Shown: one piece after another, positions 1-6,512 of the stretch
How the letters are laid out: every line of letters starts with the position of its first letter
How positions within the stretch are numbered: position 1 is the stretch's first letter
Source: Melioribacteraceae bacterium
Lineage (GTDB): Bacteria > Bacteroidota > Ignavibacteria > Ignavibacteriales > Melioribacteraceae
Direction: 5' to 3'
Assembly: GCA_015486905.1 (NCBI GenBank)
Contig: WFQV01000127.1
Coordinates: forward strand, 1 to 6,512
DNA: 6,512 nt
Position numbers and translations under genes: made by a program
Notes under the pieces: generated by a model
What the model was told of the DNA's origin: nothing
Database searches by the model: none
Seen by the model: only the letters and a program-made list of their open reading frames with translations

Positions 1-549
1 GTTTACAAGACAATAGTGAATATGTCGAGATTGGAATTTAAACTAAAGTCGGTTCGGAACTTTAAACTCATGAATTATTCTCTTAATGGCAAAAGTTCGC
101 TTAGGGATTTTAATGCATTGGATTTGCTTCGTATCACCACATCAATTGCACATGGCAAACTCCCTGTTTCTTTTACTTTAAACGTAACGGCTAAAAATCC
201 AAATACCGGCAAAGGTTTTGCCCGGACGGACATCACAATTGAAGATTTCCCTTGGAAGCTTTACGTAAACGGGAAGGAAACAGTATCGGGAGATTTGAGA
301 AGACCGGTTACCGTACCCGGAATGGGACACGAGAGAGACATTCCATTGACAATTAAATTTGACATTCTCAAGATGTTTAGAAATAAAAGTTTGAACGACA
401 TTGTTAACTTGGCTCTCTCAATCGGAGGTGCAAAGGGTTCGCCTTCACACTTAAAATTAGTAGCCGAACCCGTACTCGGCACGGTAATCGGGAAGATAAA
501 ATATCCCCAACCAATAACAATTATCTCACAAAAATTTAGCGGAAAATGA
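1..549 (+). CDS. LEA type 2 family protein, probable lipoprotein (5' end outside window)
   Basis: This is the C-terminal 182 residues of a small envelope-type protein. The frame is open to base 1 and begins VYKTIVNMSRLEFKL. A GTG at 16 and an ATG at 22 could serve as starts, but neither has a ribosome binding site or yields a signal peptide. The conserved-looking sequence also continues to the left, so the true start is probably upstream, likely behind a lipoprotein signal; that part is inference. The body is a beta-rich segment with alternating hydrophobic residues (LPVSFTLNVTAKNPN, around visible residues 54-68), then DITIEDFPWKLYVNG and VPGMGHERDIPLTIKFDI. This matches the LEA_2/WHy beta-sandwich pattern, in which an NPN-like motif follows a hydrophobic strand. 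There are no membrane segments in the visible part and no catalytic motif. The molecular role is unknown; related bacterial proteins are generally annotated as LEA type 2 family proteins. Its stop codon overlaps the start of the sugar kinase gene. The family assignment is fairly secure, the lipoprotein status less so. Confidence 0.72.
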   Translation, partial: VYKTIVNMSRLEFKLKSVRNFKLMNYSLNGKSSLRDFNALDLLRITTSIAHGKLPVSFTLNVTAKNPNTGKGFARTDITIEDFPWKLYVNGKETVSGDLRRPVTVPGMGHERDIPLTIKFDILKMFRNKSLNDIVNLALSIGGAKGSPSHLKLVAEPVLGTVIGKIKYPQPITIISQKFSGK

Positions 550-1517
550 AAACGCAATATGCGATTGGAGTAGATTTAGGCGGCACGAATATAAAGTGCG
601 GAATAGTTACCGAGAAAGGAAAGATAGTCAAGAAAGTTTCGGTAAAAACCAAAGCTGACAAGGGACCCGATGTTGTAATTAGCCAAATAAAGAAGGGAGT
701 TGCCAAATTGCTTGAAGGCGAGAAGAGAAAAATTCAAGGCATTGGTCTTGGAGCGCCGGGAATAGTAAAGCATAAGAAAGGAATTGTTGAGAACCCGCCC
801 AATTTACCCGGCTGGGGTAAAGTGGAGCTTGGTAGAATTTTGGAAAAGGAATTCGGACTATCGATCTTTTTAGAGAACGACGCTAACGCTGCTGCAATTG
901 GCGAAATGATTTTCGGAGCAGGGGAAAAAATTCGAAGCTTCATTTTTGTTACACTTGGCACAGGCGTAGGTGGTGGAATAATTCAGAAGAAAAAATTAAT
1001 CCGTGGAGATTCCGGTGCAGCCGGCGAAATAGGTCATATCTCAATTGATTACAAAGGGAGGAAATGTAATTGCGGCTCTTACGGATGCATCGAAGCTTAC
1101 ATTGGTAATGCCTATTTGGTTGACAGAGCAAAGCGTTCCTTACGCTATCATCCCGAATCAAAATTAAACGAGATTATTGCCGAAAACGACGGCTATCTTT
1201 CACCGCGTTTAATTAACGAAGCGGCAAAGTTAAAAGACGAATTTGCAATTAATTTTATTAAAGAATCCGGTAAATTGTTGGGCTACGCTCTTGCTTCGGC
1301 GGTTAACGTTTTGGACATTCCTTCAATTATTATCGGGGGAGGAACGGCAGGATTCGGTGCGCTGCTTTTCGAATCCGTACAGAGTGCCGCGCGAGAGCGT
1401 GTTCTGAAATCTTTAAAAGAAAAAATTAATGTTATTCCCGCTCAATTAAAAAACGATGCGGGGATTAAAGGCGCTTCCGCTTTAGTCTTTTACAACTTGC
1501 GTAAAAAATCAAAATAA
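546..1517 (+). CDS. ROK family sugar kinase (glucokinase-like)
   Basis: A complete 323-residue cytoplasmic kinase of normal ROK length, expected to phosphorylate a hexose with ATP. The N-terminal phosphate-binding loop is DLGGTNIK (residues 10-17). The sugar-binding and catalytic segment ENDANAAA (110-117) supplies N111 and the catalytic base D112. LGTGVGGGI (137-145) is the second ATP-binding loop. EIGH (161-164) gives sugar-contacting E161 and zinc ligand H164. The ROK zinc motif CNCGSYGCIEAY supplies C174, C176 and C181, and E183 is the further sugar contact. Every key residue is present, so it should be active. There is no N-terminal helix-turn-helix, so it is a kinase and not a ROK repressor. 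Glucose is the likeliest substrate, but ROK kinases for N-acetylglucosamine, N-acetylmannosamine or fructose share these motifs, so specificity is not settled. The ATG overlaps the upstream stop as ATGA, which suggests translational coupling. There is no Shine-Dalgarno beyond a weak GGA. Confidence 0.93.
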   Translation: MKTQYAIGVDLGGTNIKCGIVTEKGKIVKKVSVKTKADKGPDVVISQIKKGVAKLLEGEKRKIQGIGLGAPGIVKHKKGIVENPPNLPGWGKVELGRILEKEFGLSIFLENDANAAAIGEMIFGAGEKIRSFIFVTLGTGVGGGIIQKKKLIRGDSGAAGEIGHISIDYKGRKCNCGSYGCIEAYIGNAYLVDRAKRSLRYHPESKLNEIIAENDGYLSPRLINEAAKLKDEFAINFIKESGKLLGYALASAVNVLDIPSIIIGGGTAGFGALLFESVQSAARERVLKSLKEKINVIPAQLKNDAGIKGASALVFYNLRKKSK

Positions 1518-1560
1518 CTTTTTCTTTAATCGAATTAACAATGTGCAAATTAAAGTTACG

Positions 1561-4215
1561 ATGCTTAGAATTAAGTTTCTTTTAATATTATTTTTATTTG
1601 GCGGAATTACTTTTCTGCGAGCGGAAAATGTTCCGAATTTCAAATCTTTAAAATTCAAGATAATTAATATCGTTAGCCTTCAAGATTCCCTTTCCAATTC
1701 TAATCGGAATAAGACATCCCAAGATAATGTCATCACGCTTAAAGATTCTTCCGCCTTCAAGGATTCTCTTTCGGCTGTGAAGGATTCACTTAAAAACAAA
1801 GGGGAATTCGGCGATGTTAAAGCGGTTGTTTACAGTAGAGGCAGTGATTCGTTGATTTTTGACATTAAGAAAAAGAAAATGTTCGTTTACGGCAAGGGCG
1901 ACATTAAATATCAGAAGACGGAGCTAAAAAGCGGAAAGATTAAAGTTGACTTTACCAAAAACGAATTGGAAGCGTTCGGCGTTAAAGATACTGCGGACAC
2001 GACAGGTCGTAAATTTGTGCAAAACCCCGTGATGATAGACAACGGAGAAAATTACGAAGGTGCGGCGCTGAAGTACAATTTTAAAACCAAGCAGGGATTT
2101 ATTTCGGTAGCAAAGAATAAGAAAAACAAACAATATTACATGGGGGAAGCCGTAAAGAAAGTTAATAAGAATGTTTACTTTATTAAAAACGGAATTTACA
2201 CTACTTGTTTGAAGGACACCTCGATTACTTATTTTACCGCAAAGGAAATGAAGGTAATTCAAAGGGACAAAATAATTGCCAAGTGGATTTGGATGTACAT
2301 CGGCGGTGTGCCTTTACCTATTCCCATTCCGTTTGGCGTTTTCCCCAATAAAGGCGGACGGCGTTCGGGAATAATTGCACCAGGTTACGGCATTGACCCG
2401 AGGCGGGGACAGTATTTCCACAACTTCGGATATTTCTGGGCAATCAACGATTACATGGATTTGGCACTCACGGCTGATTATTACACAAAAGGCGGATGGG
2501 GCAGCCGAGCACGATTTCGTTACGCAAAGCGTTACAATTACAGCGGCAATTTTAATGCGGGCATATCGCGAATAATAATAGGTGAACCGGAAGACCCGAA
2601 CAGAAGCGAACAAACAGATTGGAACCTTTCTTGGTTTCACAATCAAAGATTCAATCCTACCACAAGATTGGATATTAATTTGCGTTTCCAAACAAGTAAT
2701 TTTTTCAGAAACAACAGCATCGATTACAATTCCCTTTTGAGGCGTAACATTATTTCAAATGCAACCTTCAGCAAACGTTGGGAGGAATCCCGAAACAGCT
2801 TGACAATAAATTACAACCGTACGCAAAATCTTGACAACGGAAATATTACCGAACTTCTGCCGAGCCTTACTTTTAACAAAGCTCAATCTTACCCTTTCCG
2901 CAGTAAGAACGCCGTTCCCGGAAAAATGAAATGGTACGAGTACATCGGCTACAACTATTCGGCGCGCTTTGTAAACAAAAGGATTAAAAACAGCAGCGGT
3001 TTGCACATACGCGGGGGAATTCAGCATTCCTTTAACATTTCGGCTTCCCCTAAGATTGCGCATTTTAATATTTCTCCTCATTTGAGTTACAACGAAAAGT
3101 GGTACAATAAAAGAACGAAAAAAAGATTGGTGAAAGTTCCGAAAGATTCCACTTACATTTACGAAGTGCAGGACGAGGATGTACACGAAATCAATTTTGT
3201 CCGCACTTTTAATTTCGGCGTTAGTGCTTCTACAAAACTCTACGGCATCGCACAGCCTGAAATGTTCGGTATTAAAGCTTTCCGCCACACTTTGTCGCCA
3301 AGCATTTCTTACAATTACTCTCCGAATTTCTCCGATTCCAAATGGGGTTACTACGATGTTTATTACGACCAAAACGGTAAGGAAGTTCGTTACGATAAAT
3401 TCGGAAGAGAAATATTCGGCGGAGTACCTTCGCGGGAAAGTCAACGACTTTCTATTTCGGTTGCAAACCTTTTTGAAATGAAGACGATGAAAGACCCGAC
3501 GGACACGACCTCAAAAGAAAAGAAAATACGGCTGCTTAATTTTAATGCAAGTCTAAGTTACGATTTTGCTGCCGACAGTAACAAACTTTCCGATTTGAGT
3601 TTGAGCTACCGCACTCAAATAGGACGATATTTAAACCTTTACGGCTCCTCAGGCTACACATTTTACGATTACCAAAACGGGCGAAGGATTAACCGCTTCC
3701 TTTCTTCGGAAGGGAAGGGGCTGCTGCGTTTCAACAGACTTTCTTTTTCTATTTCGACTTCGCTTTCCGGCGAGAAATTTAAGTCCAAAGAAAAGAAGAA
3801 AAAGGGGAGGGAAGAATATCCCGCATTTAAAAAGAAAGATTACATCGCACTCTTCGGAGAAGAACAGCCGCCGGATTTCCAAATCCCTTGGAATTTAAGT
3901 TTAAACTTGAACTACAACATTTCAAAGCCCACACCGGATTATGTTTCTAAGACGGCAAGCATCGGATTAAATTTAGGATTTAATCTTACCCCCAAATGGA
4001 AATTTAATTTTAGCGGGAATTACGATTTAATTCGAAAGGAAATTTCAGCGCCCGCTGTCTCCGTTTATCGCGACCTCAATTGTTGGGAGATGAGATTTAA
4101 TTGGAACCCTCTCGGCACTTATCGAGGCTTTCATTTTGAAATAAGAATGAAAGCACCGGAGTTGAGAGACATTAAAATTACAAAAACGAAAGGATTATTC
4201 ACGGGTAGAAGGTAA
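1561..4215 (+). CDS. lptD: LPS-assembly outer-membrane protein LptD (Bacteroidetes type)
   Basis: Outer-membrane beta-barrel that, with LptE in characterised systems, inserts lipopolysaccharide into the outer leaflet. The ATG at 1561 (884 aa) is preferred over an in-frame GTG at 1543, because it opens directly on a signal peptide: MLRIK, a hydrophobic core, then a likely cut after FLRA near residue 21. A Ser/Asp/Lys linker with repeated KDS(L) units follows (about 60-77), then an OstA-like periplasmic beta-taco (about 85-230) with alternating strands such as MFVYGKGDIKYQ. Next comes a strongly LptD-like block, IGGVPLPIPIPFGVFPN (247-263) and SGIIAPGYGIDPRRGQYFHNFGYFWAIND. The rest is an aromatic-rich barrel of amphipathic strands, including the IPW motif (775-777) after a Lys-rich loop, and a terminal CWEMRFNW block. 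The mature protein has exactly two cysteines, C216 at the end of the OstA region and C841 near the C-terminus, placed for an interdomain disulfide. It lies 43 bp after the kinase gene. No lptE is visible here. Confidence 0.93.
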   Translation: MLRIKFLLILFLFGGITFLRAENVPNFKSLKFKIINIVSLQDSLSNSNRNKTSQDNVITLKDSSAFKDSLSAVKDSLKNKGEFGDVKAVVYSRGSDSLIFDIKKKKMFVYGKGDIKYQKTELKSGKIKVDFTKNELEAFGVKDTADTTGRKFVQNPVMIDNGENYEGAALKYNFKTKQGFISVAKNKKNKQYYMGEAVKKVNKNVYFIKNGIYTTCLKDTSITYFTAKEMKVIQRDKIIAKWIWMYIGGVPLPIPIPFGVFPNKGGRRSGIIAPGYGIDPRRGQYFHNFGYFWAINDYMDLALTADYYTKGGWGSRARFRYAKRYNYSGNFNAGISRIIIGEPEDPNRSEQTDWNLSWFHNQRFNPTTRLDINLRFQTSNFFRNNSIDYNSLLRRNIISNATFSKRWEESRNSLTINYNRTQNLDNGNITELLPSLTFNKAQSYPFRSKNAVPGKMKWYEYIGYNYSARFVNKRIKNSSGLHIRGGIQHSFNISASPKIAHFNISPHLSYNEKWYNKRTKKRLVKVPKDSTYIYEVQDEDVHEINFVRTFNFGVSASTKLYGIAQPEMFGIKAFRHTLSPSISYNYSPNFSDSKWGYYDVYYDQNGKEVRYDKFGREIFGGVPSRESQRLSISVANLFEMKTMKDPTDTTSKEKKIRLLNFNASLSYDFAADSNKLSDLSLSYRTQIGRYLNLYGSSGYTFYDYQNGRRINRFLSSEGKGLLRFNRLSFSISTSLSGEKFKSKEKKKKGREEYPAFKKKDYIALFGEEQPPDFQIPWNLSLNLNYNISKPTPDYVSKTASIGLNLGFNLTPKWKFNFSGNYDLIRKEISAPAVSVYRDLNCWEMRFNWNPLGTYRGFHFEIRMKAPELRDIKITKTKGLFTGRR

Positions 4216-4240
4216 ATTACTCTATTAGTGTAGTAACGAA

Positions 4241-4711
4241 ATGATTAAAAAGTACATTATCGACGGTAACAATTTAATTTGGAAAAATTCTCATCTGAAA
4301 AAATTGCAGAAAGATTCACCTCAAATGAGCAGAGAAAAACTGGTCTTTCGCTTGTCAAGATTTTTCAGAAATAAAAAGTTTGAGGTTAGTTTACATTTCG
4401 ACGGTTTTCCCAAGGAGGCAATCCCTTCGGGAAGAATTAAAATTTTTTATTCGTACAACAAAACCGCCGATGAGAATATCCGCGATGAAATTGATTTGAC
4501 AAAAAATCCAAAGACGGTTGCGCTGGTTACTTCCGACCAGGAGTTAAGAAATTACGGCAGAGTTAACGCATGCACTTTGATTAAAAGTAATGAGTTTTGG
4601 GAAATGTTAAATCGCAACGAAACTACCGACGAGGAAGAAAAAATTCAGCAAGAAATTGATGATGCGGAAATTCTAAGATTGTTCTTGGAAGAGAACAATC
4701 GGAGGGAATAG
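4241..4711 (+). CDS. NYN domain (YacP-like) PIN-fold protein, putative endoribonuclease
   Basis: A 156-residue soluble protein with the arrangement of a NYN/YacP PIN-like domain. It opens with the strand and acidic motif IIDGNNLI (D8, N10, N11). A second strand ends in FDG (D54). TADENIRDEID (75-85) gives D77 and D82, and the last core strand runs into LVTSDQELRNYGR, with D99. These spaced aspartates match the metal-binding centre of the PIN/NYN nuclease fold. The best-studied relative is Bacillus Rae1 (YacP), a ribosome-associated mRNA endonuclease, so an RNA-cleaving role is likely, but the target cannot be read from sequence. The C-terminal 30 residues are highly charged (DEEEKIQQEIDDAE, then LEENNRRE) and probably helical. 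The gene starts 25 bp after lptD without a recognisable ribosome binding site, and is probably co-transcribed with it. It appears intact and ends convergently with the secreted-protein gene. It is not part of a toxin-antitoxin pair that I can see, since no small partner gene is present. Confidence 0.8.
   Translation: MIKKYIIDGNNLIWKNSHLKKLQKDSPQMSREKLVFRLSRFFRNKKFEVSLHFDGFPKEAIPSGRIKIFYSYNKTADENIRDEIDLTKNPKTVALVTSDQELRNYGRVNACTLIKSNEFWEMLNRNETTDEEEKIQQEIDDAEILRLFLEENNRRE
4677..4700. other. Perfect inverted repeat; candidate convergent-gene 3' end hairpin
   Basis: Arms GATTGTTCT (4677-4685) and AGAACAATC (4692-4700) are exact reverse complements with a six-base spacer. In plus-strand RNA a U-G pair extends the stem to ten base pairs closed by GGAA, a GNRA tetraloop. 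In minus-strand RNA the stem is nine base pairs and is followed by UUAGAAUUU. It lies inside the last codons of the NYN gene and 42 bases beyond the stop of the minus-strand gene. The minus-strand arrangement resembles a weak intrinsic terminator for that gene. On the plus strand no U-tract follows directly; the nearest T-run is about 4726-4730. The hairpin is plain in the sequence, but its function is inferred. Confidence 0.4.
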
Positions 4712-4742
4712 AGCAAAGTAATTTGTTTTTATGAGCCGTAAA

Positions 4743-6512
4743 TTATTGAACAATAGCCAGCTTAAGAATTTTAGTTTCATTTAATTTCGAAATATCGATA
4801 TACACAATGTAAATTCCACTGGCAACTTTGTAACCGTTGTTATTTTTTAAATACCACCTCTCAAACTGACCGCTCGACTGCTTGTGCTTAATTGTCTTCA
4901 CTAATGTTCCGCTCAAATTAAAAATTCGTATTGTTGCATTATTCGGCAAATGATTGAATGTTACATAATCTATGCTTTCCGTTTGTCCGCATGTATGCAA
5001 TGGATAATACGGATTGGGGAATACATTTATCTTACTCACATCTTCTTTTGCCAAATTGGGATTACTTGTTACAACGGGTGCTGTAAATTCAAAAACGTCA
5101 CTGGGTAAATTTATTGAATATGGTATTATCCACATTTTAAACGGACGTTCTAAGTAATTATAATTCGTACTCCTTGGCCAAATGAAATACATATTATTCC
5201 TTTTTAATGCATTATTAACGTTATTATAAAAAGACGGGTCGTATGAAGTGTTGCTGATGATAATATATTCATTTCCTCCATAATATGAGAAATCATTTCC
5301 ATGCAAGCCTAAGTCCCATTTTAAGTTTGCATTTCCATTTATTGAATCTTCTACAAACGAAACGTTTACTTGTCTCGGATTTAAAGAATCGCTAATATCC
5401 CAAGCTGTGAAAGGCATCCAGCCAATTCCACCGTAAGCGTAATTTTTATCTTTTCTGTAAGTTGCCCCTCTTGACCAACCGTTATCTTCCGAAGGTGTTC
5501 TCTTGCCGTTCCCGCCGGTAAACCTTAATTCTATCGGAACGTAATTATAAAAGGGTAATGCATCCTTCCAAAATTTTTTCCCTATATCCATTCCGCCATA
5601 AAATTGGCTACCACCCCAATTATGTCCGGCTATCCACCTTCCTTCCGTAGAACTCCATTTTTTTATTCCTTTGGGCGGACTTATTACCTTCGGCATTATT
5701 CCGTTTACAATCGGATAATTGTTATCACCCGATTGATTGGTCTGATTTGCCAAAATTATTTTTCCCGTAAGTTTTTCTTTTAGGTTCCATACTACATCCG
5801 TGTTCAATGTATCGAAAGTTACTTGGTAAGTTTTTCCGTCGGTCTTTGCAGGGTCAACTACAATAGGAATAAGAGAACCTTCACTTTTGCCTGTGTGGTA
5901 GCTGACAAGCGTATCTCCAAAGACAGAGCCATACCTTATTCCGGGAGGTGCTGTTTGCGGTATTGCTTCCCTAACAATGACAGGTGATTTAATTATATGC
6001 GATGGAAAAATAGGAGATTTATTGTAAGCATAAGATATTACCGTAAAATAATATTCATGCCCGTCAAATAAAGGAGAGTGATTTAATGAATCTCTTGTAA
6101 TTTCTAAAAAATGTGAAATCCCGTTATCTTCTCCGCTTACTTGTAGCTTTGGAATGTTAATCCGATTTACATCTCTCACCGTATCGTACACGGCTGTTAC
6201 ACCATCGACCAAATCAAAACCACCTATCTTTATCCCTTCGTCAATGCCGGCTGTTTTGGAAGGAAGTTGGTAAACCAAATATCCTTCAAAGTTGTAATCG
6301 TCTGCCGAAAAGTTTTCTATTGTATTTAGACGGTCAAGATTTGAACCCCAGTTTAAAATAATCTTTTTATGTAGAGGAATAACTTCTACACTGGGTGATT
6401 TAATAGTTGGAAGATGTAAAAGCAATTTGTTAAAGTACGTTTGTACCTTTTTTGTATTTTCTTTTAACTTTGTAACGCTATTTAAATAAGAATTACCTTG
6501 CCCACCTATTAA
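4743..6512 (-). CDS. Large secreted protein with T9SS type A C-terminal sorting domain (5' end outside window)
   Basis: The C-terminal 589 residues of an exported protein. A TTG at 6423-6425 could start a 560-residue product, but it yields no signal peptide, and the frame continues without a stop to the right edge (LIGGQGNSYLNSVTKLKENT...). The gene therefore begins beyond the window. The segment around KIILNWG to YYFTVISYAYN (visible residues about 50-160) has the strand pattern of a fibronectin-III-like domain: a W in an early strand, FEGYLVYQ in the middle and a late Y-rich strand. The middle is rich in Gly, Tyr, Asn and Trp, has many GGIGW/GGMDIG-like turns, and matches no enzyme motif I know. 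The last 96 residues form a typical T9SS sorting domain: INVFPNPYYP, then TIRIFNLSGTLVKTI, SGIYIVYID and a Lys-containing end, ETKILKLAIVQ. That signal directs passage through the outer membrane by the type IX system, with cell-surface attachment or release. The passenger function is unknown. Confidence 0.82.
   Translation of the reverse strand, partial: LIGGQGNSYLNSVTKLKENTKKVQTYFNKLLLHLPTIKSPSVEVIPLHKKIILNWGSNLDRLNTIENFSADDYNFEGYLVYQLPSKTAGIDEGIKIGGFDLVDGVTAVYDTVRDVNRINIPKLQVSGEDNGISHFLEITRDSLNHSPLFDGHEYYFTVISYAYNKSPIFPSHIIKSPVIVREAIPQTAPPGIRYGSVFGDTLVSYHTGKSEGSLIPIVVDPAKTDGKTYQVTFDTLNTDVVWNLKEKLTGKIILANQTNQSGDNNYPIVNGIMPKVISPPKGIKKWSSTEGRWIAGHNWGGSQFYGGMDIGKKFWKDALPFYNYVPIELRFTGGNGKRTPSEDNGWSRGATYRKDKNYAYGGIGWMPFTAWDISDSLNPRQVNVSFVEDSINGNANLKWDLGLHGNDFSYYGGNEYIIISNTSYDPSFYNNVNNALKRNNMYFIWPRSTNYNYLERPFKMWIIPYSINLPSDVFEFTAPVVTSNPNLAKEDVSKINVFPNPYYPLHTCGQTESIDYVTFNHLPNNATIRIFNLSGTLVKTIKHKQSSGQFERWYLKNNNGYKVASGIYIVYIDISKLNETKILKLAIVQ

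Noticed and set aside
16..24. GTG (16) or ATG (22) as the true start of the LEA2 protein
   Set aside because: The frame is open to base 1 with protein-like sequence, neither codon has a ribosome binding site, and no signal peptide would result. Truncation by the window edge is more likely.
1526..1538. TTAAT-CGA-ATTAA palindrome before lptD as an operator
   Set aside because: A five-base AT-only arm is expected by chance in DNA of this composition, and no second copy is seen nearby.
1543..1560. GTG at 1543 as the lptD start
   Set aside because: It would add six residues ahead of a signal peptide that starts cleanly at the ATG at 1561, and it has no ribosome binding site.
2755..3444. Long open frame of 229 codons antisense to lptD
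   Set aside because: It lies wholly inside a confident barrel gene, has no recognisable domain, and is explained by codon bias in the sense strand.
4217..4236. TTACT...AGTAA inverted repeat between lptD and the NYN gene as a terminator
   Set aside because: The stem is only five AT-rich pairs with a ten-base loop and no T-run, and the 25-bp gap suggests co-transcription.
6423..6425. TTG on the minus strand as the start of the secreted protein
   Set aside because: It gives no export signal although the protein has a T9SS sorting domain, and the frame continues open for 29 more codons to the edge.
1..6512. Novel defence, mobile or CRISPR system
   Set aside because: No repeats with spacers, transposase, integrase, toxin-antitoxin pair or nuclease-helicase module is present; the genes are recognisable metabolic, envelope and secretion types.

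Overview
The window looks like a chromosomal segment from a didermic bacterium of the Bacteroidota/Chlorobiota/Ignavibacteriota group, with Ignavibacteria-like relatives the best guess. The reasons are a Bacteroidetes-style LptD, a secreted protein ending in a type IX secretion (T9SS) sorting domain, AT-rich Lys/Asn-rich coding sequence, and no good Shine-Dalgarno sequence before any visible start. This placement is inferred from protein style, not from a database search.

Bases 1-4711 hold four same-strand genes packed tightly enough to be one operon. They are (1) the 3' part of a LEA type 2 family protein whose start lies left of the window; (2) a ROK-family sugar kinase that overlaps it by ATGA; (3) lptD, the outer-membrane LPS-assembly translocon, 43 bp later; and (4) a small NYN/YacP-type PIN-fold protein, 25 bp after lptD. 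Two of the four, the probable lipoprotein and LptD, point to the outer envelope. The kinase would feed hexose phosphate into metabolism, and the NYN protein is a probable RNA-processing enzyme.

Bases 4743-6512 hold the C-terminal 589 residues of a large secreted protein on the minus strand. Its reading frame stays open to the right edge, so its start lies outside the window. It has a fibronectin-III-like segment near the left of the visible part and a T9SS type A sorting domain at its C-terminus. It converges on the operon across a 31-bp gap. A perfect 9-bp inverted repeat inside the end of the NYN gene may act as the shared 3' end signal.

There is no gene-free stretch over 300 bases and no tRNA, rRNA, CRISPR array, insertion sequence or obvious defence or mobile system. 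The region reads as ordinary core and envelope gene content. The points most worth a second look are the minimal two-cysteine LptD, the gene-end hairpin, and the link between the LEA2 protein and lptD.
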